NCBI GenBank assembly: GCA_963580455.1
Contig: OY756968.1
Coordinates: forward strand, 16,027,996 to 16,091,995
DNA: 64,000 bases
Direction: 5' to 3'
Source of the DNA: Euonymus europaeus
Lineage: Eukaryota; Streptophyta; Magnoliopsida; Celastrales; Celastraceae
The notes beneath the pieces were generated by a model, which saw nothing but the letters and a program-made list of their open reading frames with translations, had not been told where the DNA came from and searched no databases. The translations under genes and the position numbers were made by a program. Shown in pieces: positions 1 to 14,900 of this stretch; the first letter of the stretch is position 1; every line of letters starts with the position of its first letter.

Positions 1-2900
1 AAATTTTTTTAGTATAAGCTTCCTAGATTATTTCGATGCCAAAACGACAACTATCTATAACAAATGGACAAAACCGTTAAAAGCTCCTCCATAGAGAGAG
101 TTGAGTAACTTCGGACCGTCAAAGTTGGTCGGTGTACACTTTTTATTGTTCTTCTATGTCAAATTTTTTGCGTATAAACTTCCTAGATTATTTCGATGCC
201 AAATCACCAACTTTCTACGACAAATGCACAAAATCATTAAAAGTTCCTCCATAGACAGAGTTGAGCAACTTCGGGCCTTCAAAGTTGCTATGTGTACACT
301 TTTTATTGTTCTTCTATGTGAAATTTTATGACTCTATGCTTCTTAGATTATTTTGATGCCAAAACACCAACTTTCTATGAAAAGGAACAAAACAGTTAAA
401 AGCTCCTCCATAGAGAGAGTTGAGCAACTTCAGAACATCAAAGTTGCTCCGTGTACACCTTTTATTGTTCTTCTATGTCAAATTTTTTGGGTATAAGCTT
501 CCTTGCTTATTTCGTTGCCAAAACAACAACTTTCTATCATAAATCTACAAAACTGTCAAAAGCTCCTCCACAGAGAGAGTTGAGCAACTTCGGACCATCA
601 AAGTTGCTAGGTATACACCTTTTACTCTTCTTCTATGTCAAATTTTTTGAGTACAAGCTTCCATGAAAATTTCAATGCTAAAACACCAACTTTCTATCAC
701 AAATCGACAAAACAACTAAAAGCTCCACCATAGAGAGAGTTGAGCAACTTCGGACCATCAAAGTTGCCTGGTGTACACCTTTTATTGTTCTTCTATGTCA
801 AATTTTTTGAGTATAAGCTTCCTAGATTATTTTAATGCCAAAACACCAACTTTCTATGACAAATGGACAAAACCGTTAAAAGCTCCTCCATAGTAAGAGT
901 TCAGCAAGTTCGGACCATTAAAGTTGATCGGCGTACACTTTTCACTATTCTTGTATGTCAAATTTTACATGTATAAGCCTTCTAGATTATGTCGATGCCA
1001 AAACACCAACTTTTTATGACAAATCGACAAAACAAGTAAAAGTTCCTTCATAGAGGGAGTTGAGCAACTTGGGACCATCAAAGTTGCTCGGTGTACACTT
1101 TTTATTGTTATTCTATGTAAAATTTTACGAGTATATGCTTCGTAGATTATTTCGATGCCAAAACACCAACTTTCTATGAAAAATGCACAAAATTGTTAAA
1201 TGATCCTCCATAGAGAGAGTTGAGCAACTTCGGACCATCAAAGTTGCTTGGTGTACACCTTTTATTGATGTTCTATGTCAAATTTTACGACTATAAGCTT
1301 CCTTGATTATTTCGATGCCAAAACACAAACTTTCTATGACAAATGGACGAAACCGTTAAAAGCTCCTTCATAGAGAGAGTTGAGCAACTTCAGACCATCA
1401 ATGTTGCTTGGTGTACACTTTTTATTGTTCTTCTATGTCAAATTTTAGGAGCATAAGCTTCCTAGATTATTTCGATGCCAAAATACCAACTTTCTATGAC
1501 AAATCAAAATAACCATTAAAAGCTCCTCCATAGAGAGAGTTGAGCAAATTCGAACCGTCAAAGTCGCTCGGTGTACACTTTTTATTGTTCCTCTATGTCA
1601 AATTTTTTTAGTATAAGCTTCCTAGATTATTTCGGTGCCAAAACGACAACTTTCTACGACAAATGGACAAACCCGTTAAAATTTCCTCCATAGAGAGAGT
1701 TGAGTAACTTCGGACCGTCAAAGTTTTTCAGTGTACACTTTTTATTGTTCTTCTATGTCATTTTTTGCGTATAAACTTCCTAGATTATTTCGATGCGAAA
1801 TCACCAACTTTCTATGACAAATGGACAGAACCGTTAAAAGTTCCTCCATAGACAGAGTTGAGCAACTTCGGGCCTTCAAAGTTGCTCTGTGTACACTTTT
1901 TATTGTTCTTCTATGTGAAATTTTATGAGTATATGCTTCCTAGACTATTTTGATGCCAAAACACCAACTTTCTATGAAAAAAGAAAAAAACCGTTAAAAG
2001 CTCCTCCATAGAGAGAGTTGAGCAACTTCGGAACATCAAAGTTGCTCGGTGTACAACTTTTATTGTTTTTCTATGTCAAATTTTTTGGGTATAAGCTTCC
2101 TTGATTATTTCGATGCCAAAACAACGAATTTCTATCATAAATCTACAAAACCGTCAAAAGCTCCTCCACAAAGAGAGTTGAGCAACTTCGGACCATCAAA
2201 GTTGCTAGCTATAAACCTTTTACTATTCTTCTATGTCAAATTTTTTGAGTATACGCTTCCATGATAATTTCAATGCTGAAACACAAACTTTCTATCACAA
2301 ATTGACAAAACAACTAAAAGCTCCACCACAGAGAGAGTTGAGCAACTTCGGACCATCAAAGTTGCCTGGTGTACACCTTTTATTGTTCTTCTATGTCAAA
2401 TTTTTTGAGTTTAAGCTTCCTAGATTATTTTAATGCCAAAACACCAACTTTCTATGACAAATGGATAAAACCGTTAAAAGCTCCTCCATAGTCAGAGTTC
2501 AGCAAGTTCAGACCATCAAAGTTGATCAGCGTACACTTTTCACTATTCTTGTATGTCAAATTTTACATGTATAAGCTTTCTCGATTATGTCGATGCCAAA
2601 ACACCAACTTTATATGACAAATCGACAAAATAAGTAAAAGTTCCTTAATAGAGGGAGTTGAGCAACTTCGGACCATCTAAGTTGCTCGGTGTACGCTTTT
2701 TATTGTTCTTCTATGTGAATGTTTAGGAGTATATGCTTCGTAGATTATTTTGATGAGAAAACACCAACTTTCTATGAAAAATGTACAAAATCGTTAAATG
2801 ATCCTCCATAGAGAGAGTTGAGCAACTTAGGTCCATCAAAGTTGCTCGGTGTACAACTTTTTTTGATGTTCTATGTCAAATTTTATGAGTATAAGCTTCC
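1..2900. repeat. Higher-order repeat, ~1.6-kb unit (10 monomers)
   Basis: Bases from 1 onward realign with bases from about 1600 onward at a constant offset of 1598-1599. Shared subtype markers include the AAAACGACAAC monomer (42 and 1640), the GTTCAGCAAG-type monomer (about 900 and 2498) and the TGATCCTCC monomer (1201 and 2799). The correspondence is lost at about 2900. The first copy is cut by the window edge, so the unit may begin further left. Confidence 0.8.
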
Positions 2901-4828
2901 TAGATTATTTTGATGCCAAAACGCCAACTTTCTATGACAAATGGATAAAAGCGTTAAAAGCTCCTCCATAGAGAGAGTTGAGTAACTTCGGACCATCAAA
3001 GTTGGTCGGTGTACAGTTTTTATTGTTCTTCTATATAAAAATTTTTGCGTATAAATTTCCTAGATTATTTCGATGCCAAAACACCAACTTTCTATGAGAA
3101 ATGGACAAAACCGTTAAAAGTTCCTCCATAGAAAGAGTTGAGCAACTTCGGGCCTTCCAAGTTGCTCTGTGTACACCTTTTACTGTTCTTCTATGTCAAA
3201 TTTTTTAGGTATAATCTTCCTTTATTATTTCGTTGCCAAAACACCAACTTTCTATCACAAATCGATAAAACAACTAAAAGCTCCTCCAGAGAGAGTTGGG
3301 CAACTTCGAACCATCAAAGTTGTTAGGTGTACACCTTTTATTGTTCTTCTATGTCAAATTTTTTGAGTATAAGCTTCCTAGATTATTTTAATGCCAAAAC
3401 ACCAACTTTCTATGTCAAATGGACAAAACCGTTAAAAGCTCCTCCATAGTGAGAGATCAGCAAGTTCGGACCATCAAAGTTGATCGGCGTACACTTTTCA
3501 TTATTTTTCTATGTCAAATTTTACGAGTATAAGCTTTCTAGATTATTTCGATGCCAGAATGCCAACTTTTTATGACAAATCGAAATAACCATTAAAAGCT
3601 CCTCCATAGAGAGAGTTGAGCAACTTCGAACCATCAAAGTCGCTCAGCACTTTTTATTGTGCCTCTATGTCAATTTTTTTGAGTATAAGCTTCCTAGATT
3701 ATTTCGATGCCAAAACGCCAACTTTCTATGAGAAATGGACAAAACCGTTAAAAGCTCCTCCATAGAGAGAGTTGAGCAATTTCGGACCATCAAAGTTGGT
3801 AGGTGTACACCTTTTATTGTTCTTCTATGTCAAGCTTTTTAAGTATAAGCTTCCTCGATTATTTCGATGCCAAAACACCAACTTTCTATCACAAATCGAC
3901 AAACCATCAAAAGCTCCTCCACTAGGAGAGTTGGGAAACTTCGGAGTGTAAAAGTTGCTCGGTGTACAGTTTTTATTGTTCTTCTATGTAAAATTTTACG
4001 AGTATAAGCTTCCTAGATTATTTCGATGACAAAACACCAACTTTCTATGACAAATGACAAAACCGTTAAAAGCTCCTCCATAAAGAGAGTTGGGCAACTT
4101 CGGACCGTGAAAGTTGCTCGGTGTACACCTTTTATTGTTCTTCCAAGTGAAATTTTACGAGTATAAGCTTCCTAGATTATTCCGATGCCAAAATTCCAAC
4201 TTTCTATGACAAATGGATAAAACCGTTAAAAGCTCCTCCATAGAGAGAGTTGAGCAAATTCGAACCATCAAAGTCGCTCAGTGTACACTTTTTATTGTTC
4301 CTCTATGTCAATTTTTTTGAGTATAAGCTTCCTAGATTATTTCGATGCCAAAACGCCAACTTTCTATGTGAAATGGACAAAACCGTTAAAAGCTCCTCCA
4401 TAAAGAGAGTTGAGCAATTTCAGACCATCAAAGTTGGTAGGTGTACACCTTTTATTGTTCTTCTATGTCAAGCTTTTTAAGTATAAGCTTCCTAGATTAT
4501 TTCGATGCCAAAACACCAACTTTCTATCACAAATCGACAAACCATCAAAAGCTCCTCCACTAGGAGAGTTGGGAACCTTCGGAGCGTAAAAGTTGCTCGA
4601 TGTACAGTTTTTATTGTTCTTCTATGTAAAATTTTACGAGTATAAGGTTCCTAGATTATTTCGATGCCAAAACACCAACTTTCTATGACAAATCAAAATA
4701 ACCATTAAAAGCTCCTCCATAGAGAGAGTTGAGCAAATTCGAACCGTCAAAGTCGCTTAGTGTACACTTCTTATTGTTCCTCTATGTCAATTTTTTTTAG
4801 TATATGCTTCCTAGATTATTTTGATGCC

Positions 4829-7800
4829 AAAACGACAACTTTCTATGAAAAATGGACAAAACCGTTCAAAACTCCTCCATAGAGAGAGTTGAGTAACTTT
4901 GGATCGTCAAAGTTAGTCGGTGTACACTTTTTATTGTTCTTCTTTGTGAAATTTTTTTGCAAATAAAACTTCCTAGATTATTTCGATGCCAAATCACGAA
5001 CTTTCTATGACAAATGGACAATACCGTTAAAAGTTCCTCCATAGACAGAGTTGAGCAACTTCCGGCCTTCAAAGTTGCTCTGTGTACACTTTTTATTATT
5101 CTTCTATGTGAAATTTTATGAGTATATGCTTCCTAGATTATTTTGATGCCAAAACACCAACTTTCTATGAAAAAAGAACAAAACCGTTAAAAGCTCCTCC
5201 ATAGAGAGAGTTGACCAACTTCGGAACATCAAAGTTGCTCGGTGTACACATTTTATTGTTCTTCTATGTCAAATTTTTCGGGTATAACCTTCCTTGATTA
5301 TTTCGATGCCAAAACAACAAATTTCTATCATAAATCTACAAAACCCCTCCACCATAGAGAGAGTTGAGCAACTTCGGACCATCAATGTTGCTAGCTTTTA
5401 CTATTCTTCTATGTCAAATTTTTTGAGTATAAGCTTTCGTGATAATTTCAATGCTAAAACACCAACTTTCTATCACAAATCGACAAAACAACTAAAAGCT
5501 CCACCATAGAGAGAGTTGAGCAACTTCGAACCATCAAAGTTGCCTGGTGTACATCTTTTATTGTTCTTCTATGTCAAATTTTTTGAGTATAAGCTTCCTA
5601 GATTATTTTAATGCCAAAACACCAACTTTCTATGACAAATGGAAAAAACCGTTAAATGCTCCTCCATAGTGAGAGTTCACCAAGTTCGGACCATCAAAGT
5701 TGATCGGAGTACACTTTTCACTATTCTTGTATGTCAAATTTTACATGTATAAGCTTTGTAGATTATGTCGATGCCAAAACACCAACTTTCTATGACAAAT
5801 CGACAAAACAAGTAAAAGTTCCTTCATAGAGGGAGTTGAGAAACTTTGGACCATGAAAGTTGCTCGGTGTACGCTTTTTATTGTTCTTCTATGTGAAATT
5901 TTACGAGTACATGCTTCGTAGATTATTTCGATTCCAAAACACCAACTTTCTATGAAAAATGCACAAAATCGTTAAATGATCCTCTATAGAGAGAGTTGAA
6001 CAACTTCGGAGCGTAAACGTTGCTCGGTGTACATTTTTTCTTGTTCTTCTATCTAAAATTTTACGAGTATAAGCTTCCTAGATTATTTCGATGCCAAAAC
6101 ACAAACTTTCTATGACAAATCAAAATAACCATTAAAAGCTCCTCCATAGAGAGAGTTGAGCAAATTCAAATCGTGAAATTCGCTCAGTGTACACTTTTTA
6201 TTGTTCCTCTATGTAAAATTTTTTTAGTCTAAGCTTCCTAGATTATTTCGATGCCAAAACGACAACTTTCTATGAAAAATGGACAAAACCGTTCAAAGCT
6301 CCTCCATAGAGAGAGTTGAGTAACTTCGGATCGTGAAAGTTAGTCGGTGTACACTTTTCATTGTTCTTCTATGTGAAATTTTTTGTGTATAAACTTCCTA
6401 GATTATTTCGATGCCAAATCACCAACTTTCTATGACAAATGGACAAAACCGTTAAAAGTTTCTCCATAGACAAAGTTTAGCAAGTTCCGGCCTTCAAAGT
6501 TTCTCTGTGTACACTTTTTATTGTTCTTCTATGTGAAATTTTATGAGTATATGCTTCCTAGATTATTTTAATGCCAAAACACCAACTTTCTATGATAAAT
6601 GGACAAAACCGTTAAAAGCTCCTCCATAGTGAGAGTTCAGCAAGTTCGGACCATCAAAGTTGATCGGCGTACACTTTTCATTATTCTTCTATGTCAAATT
6701 TTACGAGTACAAGCTTTCTAGATTATTTCGATGCCAAAATGCCAACTTTTTATGACAAATCGAAATAACCATTAAAAACTCCTCCATAGAGAGAGTTGAG
6801 CAAATTCGAACCATCAAAGTCGCTCAGTGTACACTTTTTATTGTTCTTCAATGTCAATTTTTTTGAGTATAAGCTTCCAAGATTATTTCGATGCCAAAAC
6901 ACCAACTTTCTATGAGAAATGGACAAAACCGTTAAAAGCTCCTCCATAGAGAGAGTTGAGCAATTTCGGACCATCAAAGTTGGTAGGTGTACACCTTTTA
7001 TTGTTCTTCTATGTCAAGCTTTTTAATTATAAGCTTCCTCGATTATTTCGATGCCAAAACACCAACTTTCTATCACAAATCGACAAACCATCAAAAGCTC
7101 CTCCACTAGGAGAGTTGGGAAACTTCGTAGTGTAAAAGTTGCTCGGTGTACAGTTTTTATTGTTCTTCTATGTAAAATTTTATGAGTATAAGCTTCCTAG
7201 ATTATTTCGATGCGTAAACACCAACTTTCTATGACAAATGGACAAAACTGTTAAAAGATCCTCCATGAGAGAGTTGAGCAACTTCGGACCGTGAAAGTTG
7301 CTCGGTGTACACCTTTTATTGTTCTTCCATGTGAAATTTTACGAGTATAAGCTTCCTAGATTATTCCGATGCGAAAACGCCAACTTTCTATGACAAATGG
7401 ATAAAACTGTTAAAAGCTCCTCTATAGAGAGAGTTGAGCAAATTCGAACCATCAAAGTCGCTCAGTGTACACTTTTTATTGTTCCTCTATGTCAATTTTT
7501 TTGAGTATAAGCTTCCTAGATTATTTCGATGCCAAAATGCCAACTTTCAATAAGAAATGGACAAAACCGTTAAAAGCTCCTCCATAGAGAGAGTTGAGCA
7601 ATTTCGGACCATCAAAGTTGGTAGGTGTACACCTTTTATTGTTCTTCTATGTCAAGCTTTTTAAGTATAAGCTTCCTCGATTATTTCGATGCCAAAACAC
7701 GAACTTTCTATCACAAATCGACAAACCATCAAAAGCTCCTCCACTAGGAGAGTTGGGAAACTTTGGAGCGTAAAAGTTGCTCGATGTACAGTTTTTATTG

Positions 7801-10565
7801 TTCTTCTATGTAAAATTTTACGAGTATAAGCTTCCTAGATTATTTCGATGCCAAAACACCAACTTTCTATGACAAATGGACAAAACCGTTAAAAGCTCCT
7901 CCATAAAGAGAGTTGAGCAACTTCGGACCGTGAAAGTTGCTCGGTGTACACCTTTTATTGTTCTTCCATGTGAAATTTTACGAGTATAAGCTTCCTAGAT
8001 TATTTCGATGCCAAAACACCAACTTTCTATGACAAATGGAAAAAATCGTTAAAAGTTCCTTCATAAAAAGAGTTGAGCAACTTCGGACCATCAAACTTGC
8101 TCGGTGTACACTTTTTATTGTTATTCTATGTGAAATTTTAGGAGTATATGCTTCCTATATTATTTGGATGCCAAAACACCAACTTTCTATGAAAAAAGAA
8201 CAAAACCGTGAAAAGCTCCTCCATAGAGAGAGTTGAGGAACTTCGGACCATCAAAGTTGCTCGGTGTACACTTTTTATTGTTCTTCTATGTCAAATTTTA
8301 CGAGTATAAGCTTCCTAGATTATTTCGATGCCAAAACGACAACTTTCTATGAAAAATGGACAAAACCGTTCAAAGCTCCTCAATAGAGAGAGTTGAGTAA
8401 CTTCGGATCGTCAAAGTTAGTCGGTGTACACTTTTTATTGTTCTTCTATGTGAAATTTTTTGCGTATAAACTTCCTAGATTATTTCGATGCCAAATCACC
8501 AACTTTCTATGACAAATGGACAAAACCGTTAAAAGTTCCTCCATAGACAGAGTTGAGCAACTTCCGGCCTTCAAAATTGCTATGTGTACTTTTTTTATTA
8601 TTCTTCTATGTGAAATTTTATGAGTATATGCTTCCTAGATTATTTTGATTCCAAAACACCAACTTTCTATGAAAAAAGAACAAAACCGTTAAAAGCTCCT
8701 CCATAGAGAGAGTTGAGCAACTTCGGAATATCAAAGTTGCTCGGTGTACACATTTTATTGTGCTTCTATGTCAAATTTTTCGGGTATAACCTTCCTTGAT
8801 TATTTCGATGCCAAAACAACAAATTTCTATCATAAATCTACAAAACCGCTCCTCCATAGAGAGAGTTGAGCAACTTTGGACCTTCAACATTGCTAGCTAT
8901 TACTATTCTTCTATGTCAAATTTTTTGAGTATAAGCTTTCGCGTTAATTTCAATGCTAAAACACCAACTTTCTATCACAAATCGACAAAACAACTAAAAG
9001 CTCCACCATAGAGAGAGTTGAGCAATTTCGAACCATCAAAGTTGCCTGGTGTACACCTTTTATTGTTCTTCTATGTCAAATTTTTTGAGTATAAGCTTCC
9101 TAGATTATTTTAATGCCAAAACACCAACTTTCTATGACAAATGGAAAAAACCGTTAAATGCTCCTCCATAGTGAGAGTTCACCAAGTTCGGACCATCAAA
9201 GTTGATCGGCGTACACTTTTCATTATTCTTGTATGTCAAATTTTACATGTATAAGCTTTGTAGATTATGTCGATGCCAAAACACCAACTTTCTATGACAA
9301 ATCGACAAAACAAGTAAAAGTTCCTTCATAGAGGGAGTTGAGAAAATTTGGACCATGAAAGTTGCTCGGTGTACGCTTTTTATTGTTCTTCTATGTGAAA
9401 TTTTACGAGTATATGCTTCGTAGATTATTTCGATGCCAAAACACCAAATTTCTATGAAAAATGCACAAAATCGTTAAGTGATCCTCTATAGAGAGAGTTG
9501 ATCAACTTCGGAGCGTAAAAGTTGCTCGGTGTACATTTTTTCTTGTTCTTCTATGTAAAATTTTACGAGTATAAGCTTCCTCGATTATTTCGATGCCAAA
9601 ACACAAACTTTCTATGACAAATCAAAATAACCATTAAAAGCTCCTCCATAGAGAGAGTTGAGCAAATTCGAATCATGAAATTCGCTCAGTGTACACATTT
9701 TATTGTTCCTCTATGTAAAAATTTTTTAGTCTAAGCTTCCTAGATTATTTCGATGCCAAAACGACAACTTTCTATGAAAAATGGACAAAACCGTTCAAAG
9801 CTCCTCCATAGAGAGAGTTGAGTAACTTCGGATCGTCAAAGTTAGTCGGTGTACACTTTTTATTGTTCTTTTATGTGAAATTTTTTGCGTATAAACTTCC
9901 TAGATTATTTCGATGCCAAATCACCAACTTTCTATGACAAATGGACAAAACCGTTAAAAGTTTCTCCATAGACAAAGTTTAGCAAGTTCCGGCCTTCAAA
10001 GTTTCTCTGTGTACACTTTTTATTGTTCTTCTATGTGAAATTTTATGAGTATATGCTTCCTAGATTATTTTAATGCCAAAACACCAACTTTCTATGATAA
10101 ATAGAGAAAACCGTTAAAAGCTCCTCCATAGTGAGAGTTCAGCAAGTTCGGACCATCAAAGTTGATCGGCGTACACTTTTTATTATTCTTCTATGTCAAA
10201 TTTTACGAGTACAAGCTTTCTAGATTATTTCGATGCCAAAATGCCAACTTTTTATGACAAATCGAAATAACCATTAAAAACTCCTCCATAGAGAGAGTTG
10301 AGCAAATTCGAACCATCAAAGTCGCGCAGTGTACACTTTTTTATTTTTCCTCTATGTCAATTTTTTTGAGTATAAGCTTCCTAGATTATTTCGATGCCAA
10401 AACGCCAACTTTCTATGAGAAATGGACAAAACCGTTAAAAGCTCCTCCATAGAGAGAGTTGAGCAATTTCGGACCATCAAAGTTGGTAGGTGTACACCTT
10501 TTATTGTTCTTCTATGTCAAGCTTTTTAATTATAAGCTTCCTCGATTATTTCGATGCCAAAAAAC
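4829..10565. repeat. Higher-order repeat, ~3.5-kb unit (22 monomers), one full and one partial copy
   Basis: The segment from 4829 matches the segment from 8333 at an offset of 3502-3504. The second copy stays collinear to about 10565. The two copies share rare monomer faults, including a shortened monomer near 5340-5400 and again near 8850-8910 that lost part of the CTCCTCC region and the GGTGTAC region. Sharing the same deletions in the same order shows duplication of a long block rather than chance similarity of monomers. Confidence 0.85.
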
Positions 10566-13059
10566 CAACTTTCTATGATAAATGGACAAAACCGTCAAAA
10601 GCTCTTCCATAGAGAGAGTTGAGCAACTTCGGAACATCAAAGTCACTCGGTGTACACCTTTTATTGTTCTTATATGTCAAATCTTTCAGGTATAACCTTC
10701 CTTGATTATTTCGATGCCAAAACAACAAATTTCTATCATAAATCTACAAAACAAGTAAATGTTCCCTCATAGAGGGAGTTGAGAAACTTCGGACCATCAA
10801 AGTTGCTCGGTGTACGCTTTTTATTGTTCTTCTATGTGAAATTTTACGAGTATATGCTTCGTAGATTATTTCGATGCCAAAACACCAACTTTCTATGAAA
10901 AATGCACAAAATCGTTAAATGATCCTCTATAGAGAGAGTTGAACAACTTCGGAGCGTAAAAGTTGCTCGGTGTACAGTTTTTATTGTTCTTTTATGTAAA
11001 ATTTTACGAGTATAAGCTTCCTAGATTATTTCGATGCCAAAACACCAATTTTCTATGACAAATCAAAATAACCATTAAAGCCTCCTCCATAGAGAGAGTT
11101 GAGCAAATTCGAACCGTCAAAGTCGCTTAGTGTACACTTTTTATTGTTCCTCTATGTCAAATTTTACGAGTATAAGATTCCTAGATTATTTCGATGCCAA
11201 AACGCCAACTTTCTATGACAAATCGAAATAACCATTCAAAGCTCCTCCGTAGAGAGAGTTGAGCAAATTCGAACCATCAAAGTCGCTCAGTGCACACTTT
11301 TTATTGTTCCTCTATGTCAATGTTTTTGAGTATAAGTTTCCTAGATTATTTCAATGCCAAAACGCCAACTTTCTATGACAAATGGGTAAAACTGTTAAAA
11401 GCTCCTCCATAGAGAGAGTTGAGTAACTTCGGACTATCAAAGTTGGTCGGTGTACACTTTTTATTGTTCTTCTATGTCAATTTTTTTGAGTATAAGCTTC
11501 CTAGATTATTTCGATGCCAAAACGCCAACTTTCTATGACAAATGGATAAAACCGTTAAAAGCTCCTCCATAGAGAGAGTTGAGTAACTTCGAACCATCAA
11601 AGTTGGTCGGTGTACACTTTTTATTGTTCTTCTATGTTAAATTTTTTGCGTATAAACTTCCTAGATTATTTTGATGCCAAAACACCTACTTTCTATGAAA
11701 AAAGCACAAAATCGTTAAATGATCCTCCATAGAGAGATTTGAGCAACTTCGGACTATCAAAGTTGCTCGGTGTACACCTTTTACTGATGTTCTATGTCAA
11801 ATTTTACGAGTCTAAGCTTCCTAGATTATTTCGATGCCAAAACACCAACTTTCTATGAAAAAAGAACAAAACCGTTAAAAGCTCCTCCATAGAGAGAGTT
11901 GAGCAACTTCGGAACATCAAAGTTGCTCAGTGTACACCTTTTATTGTTCTTTTATGTCAAATTTTTCGGGTATAACCTTCCTTTTTTATTTCGATGTCAA
12001 AACAACGACTTTCTATCACAAATCTATAAAACTGTCAAAAGCTCCTCCACAGAGAGAGTTGAGCAACTTCGGACCATCAAAGTTGCTAGGTATACACCTT
12101 TTATTGTTTTTCTATGTCAAATTTTTTGAGTATAAGCTTTCTTAATTATTTCAATGCTAAAACACCAACTTTCTATCACAAATCGATAAAACAACTAAAA
12201 GCTCCTCCACAGAGAGAGTTGGGCAACTTCGGACCATCAAAGTTGCCCGGTGTACACCTTTTATTGTACTTCTATGTCAAATTTTTTGAGTATAAGCTTC
12301 CAAGATTATTTTAATGCCAAAACACCAACTATCTATGACAAATGGACAAAACCGTTAAAAGCTCCTCCATTGTGAGAGTTCAGCAAGTTCGGACCATCAA
12401 AGTTGATCGGCGTACACTTTTCATTATTCTTCTATGTCAAATTTTACGAGTATAAGCTTTCTAGATTATTTCGATGACAAAACAACAACTTTCTATGACA
12501 AATCAACAAAACAAGTAAAAGCTCTTCCATAGAGAGAGTTGAGCAACTTAGGACCATCAAAGTTTATCGGTGTACACCTTTTATTGTTCTTCTATGTCAA
12601 ATTTTTTGAGTATAAGCTTCCTTGATTATTTCGATGTCAAAACAACAACTTTCTATCACAAATATACAAAACCGTCAAAAGCCCCTCAACAGAGAGAGTT
12701 GAGCAACTTCCGACCATCAAAGTTGGTAGGTGTACACCTTTTATTGTTCTTCTATGTCAAGCTTTTTAAGTATAAGCTTCCTTGATTATTTCGATGCCAA
12801 AACATCAACTTTCTATTACAAATCGACAAACAATCAAAATCTCCTCCTCTAGGAGAGTTGGGCAACTTCGGAGCGTAAAAGTTGCTTGGTGTACTGTTTT
12901 TATTGTTCTTCTATGTAAAATTTTACGAGTATAAGTTTCCTAGATTATTTCGATTCCAAAACACCAACTTTCTATGACAAATGGACAAAACCGTTAAAAG
13001 CTCCTCCATAGAGAGAGTTGAGCAACTTCGGACCATCAAAGTTGCTCAGTGTACACCTT

Positions 13060-14900
13060 TTATTGTTCTTCTATGTCAAATTTTTTGGGTATAAGCTTCC
13101 TTGATTATTTCGATGCAAAAACAACAACTTTCTATCATAAATCTACAAAACCGTCAAAAGCTCCTCCACAGAGAGAGTTGAGCAACTTCGGACCATAAAA
13201 GTTGCTAGGTATACACCTTTTACTGTTCTTCTATGTCAAATTTTTTGAGTATAAGCTTTCGCGATAATTTCAACTCTAAAACACCAACTTTCTATCACAA
13301 ATCGACAAAACAACTAAAAGCTCCACCATAGAGAGAGTTGAGCAACTTCGGACCATCAAAGTTGCTAGGTATACACCTTTTACTATTCTTCTACGTCAAG
13401 TTTTTTGCGTATAAACTTCCTAGATTATTTCGATGCCAAAACACCAAGTTTCTATGAAGAATGCACAAAACCGTTAAAAGCTCCTCCATAGAGAGAGTTG
13501 AGCAACTTTGGACCATCAAAGTTGCTCGGTGTACACCTTTTATTGTTCTTCTATGTCAAATTTTTCGGGTATAAGCTTCCTAGATTATTTCGATGCCAAA
13601 ACATCAGCTTTCTATGACAAATGGACAAAACCGTTAAAAGTACCTCCATGGAGAGAGTTGAGCAACTTCGGACTGTCAAAGTTGCTCGATGTACACTTTT
13701 TATTGAAAGAAAAGTTAAATTTTATGAGTATAACCTTCCTAGGTTATTTCGATCCCAAAACACTAATTTTTATGGAAAATGCACAAAACCGTTAAAAGCT
13801 CCTTCATAGAGATGGTTGCGCAAATTTGAACCGTTAAAGTTGCTCGGTGTACTCCTTTTATTGTTCTTCTATGTCAAATTTTTTGAGTATAAGCTTCCTA
13901 GATTATTTCGATGCCAAAACACCAACTTTCTATGACAAATGCACAAAACCGTTAAAAGCTCATCTATTGAGAGAGTTGCGCAAATACGAACCATCAAAGT
14001 TGCTCGGTGTACAACTTTTATTGTTCTTCTATGTCAAATTTTTCGAGTATAGGCATCCTAGATTATTTCGATGTCAAAACTCCAGCTTTCTATGACAAAT
14101 GGACAAAACCGTTTAAAGCTCCTCCATAGAGGGGGTTGAGCAACTTCGAATCCTCAAAGTTGCTCAGTGTACAATTTTTATTGTTCTTCTATGTCAAATT
14201 TTATGAGTATAAGCTTTCAAGATTATTTCGATGCCAAAACACCAACTTTCTATGAAAAATGCACAAAACCGTTTAAAGCTCATCCATTGTGAGAGTTGAG
14301 CAACTTCAGAACATTGAAGTTGCTCGGTGTACACCCTTTATCGTTCTTCTATGTCAAATTTTACGAGTATAAGCTTCCTAGATTATTCCGATGCCGAAAC
14401 ACCAACTTTCTATGACAAATGGACGAAACCGTTAGGAGCTCCTCCATAGAGAGAGTTGACCAACTTCGGACTATCAAAGTTGGACGGTGTACACTTTTTA
14501 CTGTTCTTCTATGTCAAATTTTACGAGTATAAGCTTCCTAGATTATTTCGATGCCAAAACGCCAATTTTTTATGACAAATCGAAATAACCATTAAAAGCT
14601 CCTCCATAGAGAGAGTTGAGCAAATTCGAACCATCAAAGTCGCTCAGTGTACACTTTTTATTGTTCCTCTATGTCAATTTTTTTGAGTATAAGCTTCCTA
14701 GATTATTTCGATGCCAAAACGCCAACTTTATATGAGAAATGGACAAAACCGTTAAAAGCTCCTCCATAGATAGAGTTGAGTAACTTCGGACCATCAAAGT
14801 TGGTCGGTGTACACTTTTTATTGTTCTTCTATTTCAATTTTTTTGCGTATAAACACCCTAGATTATTTCGATGCCAACACAATAAATTTCTATGACAAAT
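13060..14900. repeat. Long-range duplicated satellite segment, partner at 33846-35840
   Basis: This segment is collinear with 33846-35156 at an offset of 20,786 and then, after one extra monomer in the partner, with 35316-35840 at an offset of 20,946. Shared rare markers are a GATGCAAAAACAAC monomer (13112 and 33898), the TATTGAAAGAAAAG monomer (13701 and 34487) and a CGAGTATAGGCATCC monomer (14044 and 34830). A third, shorter relative lies at about 29230-30260 and lacks the two monomers around the GAAAGAAAAG variant. Confidence 0.8.
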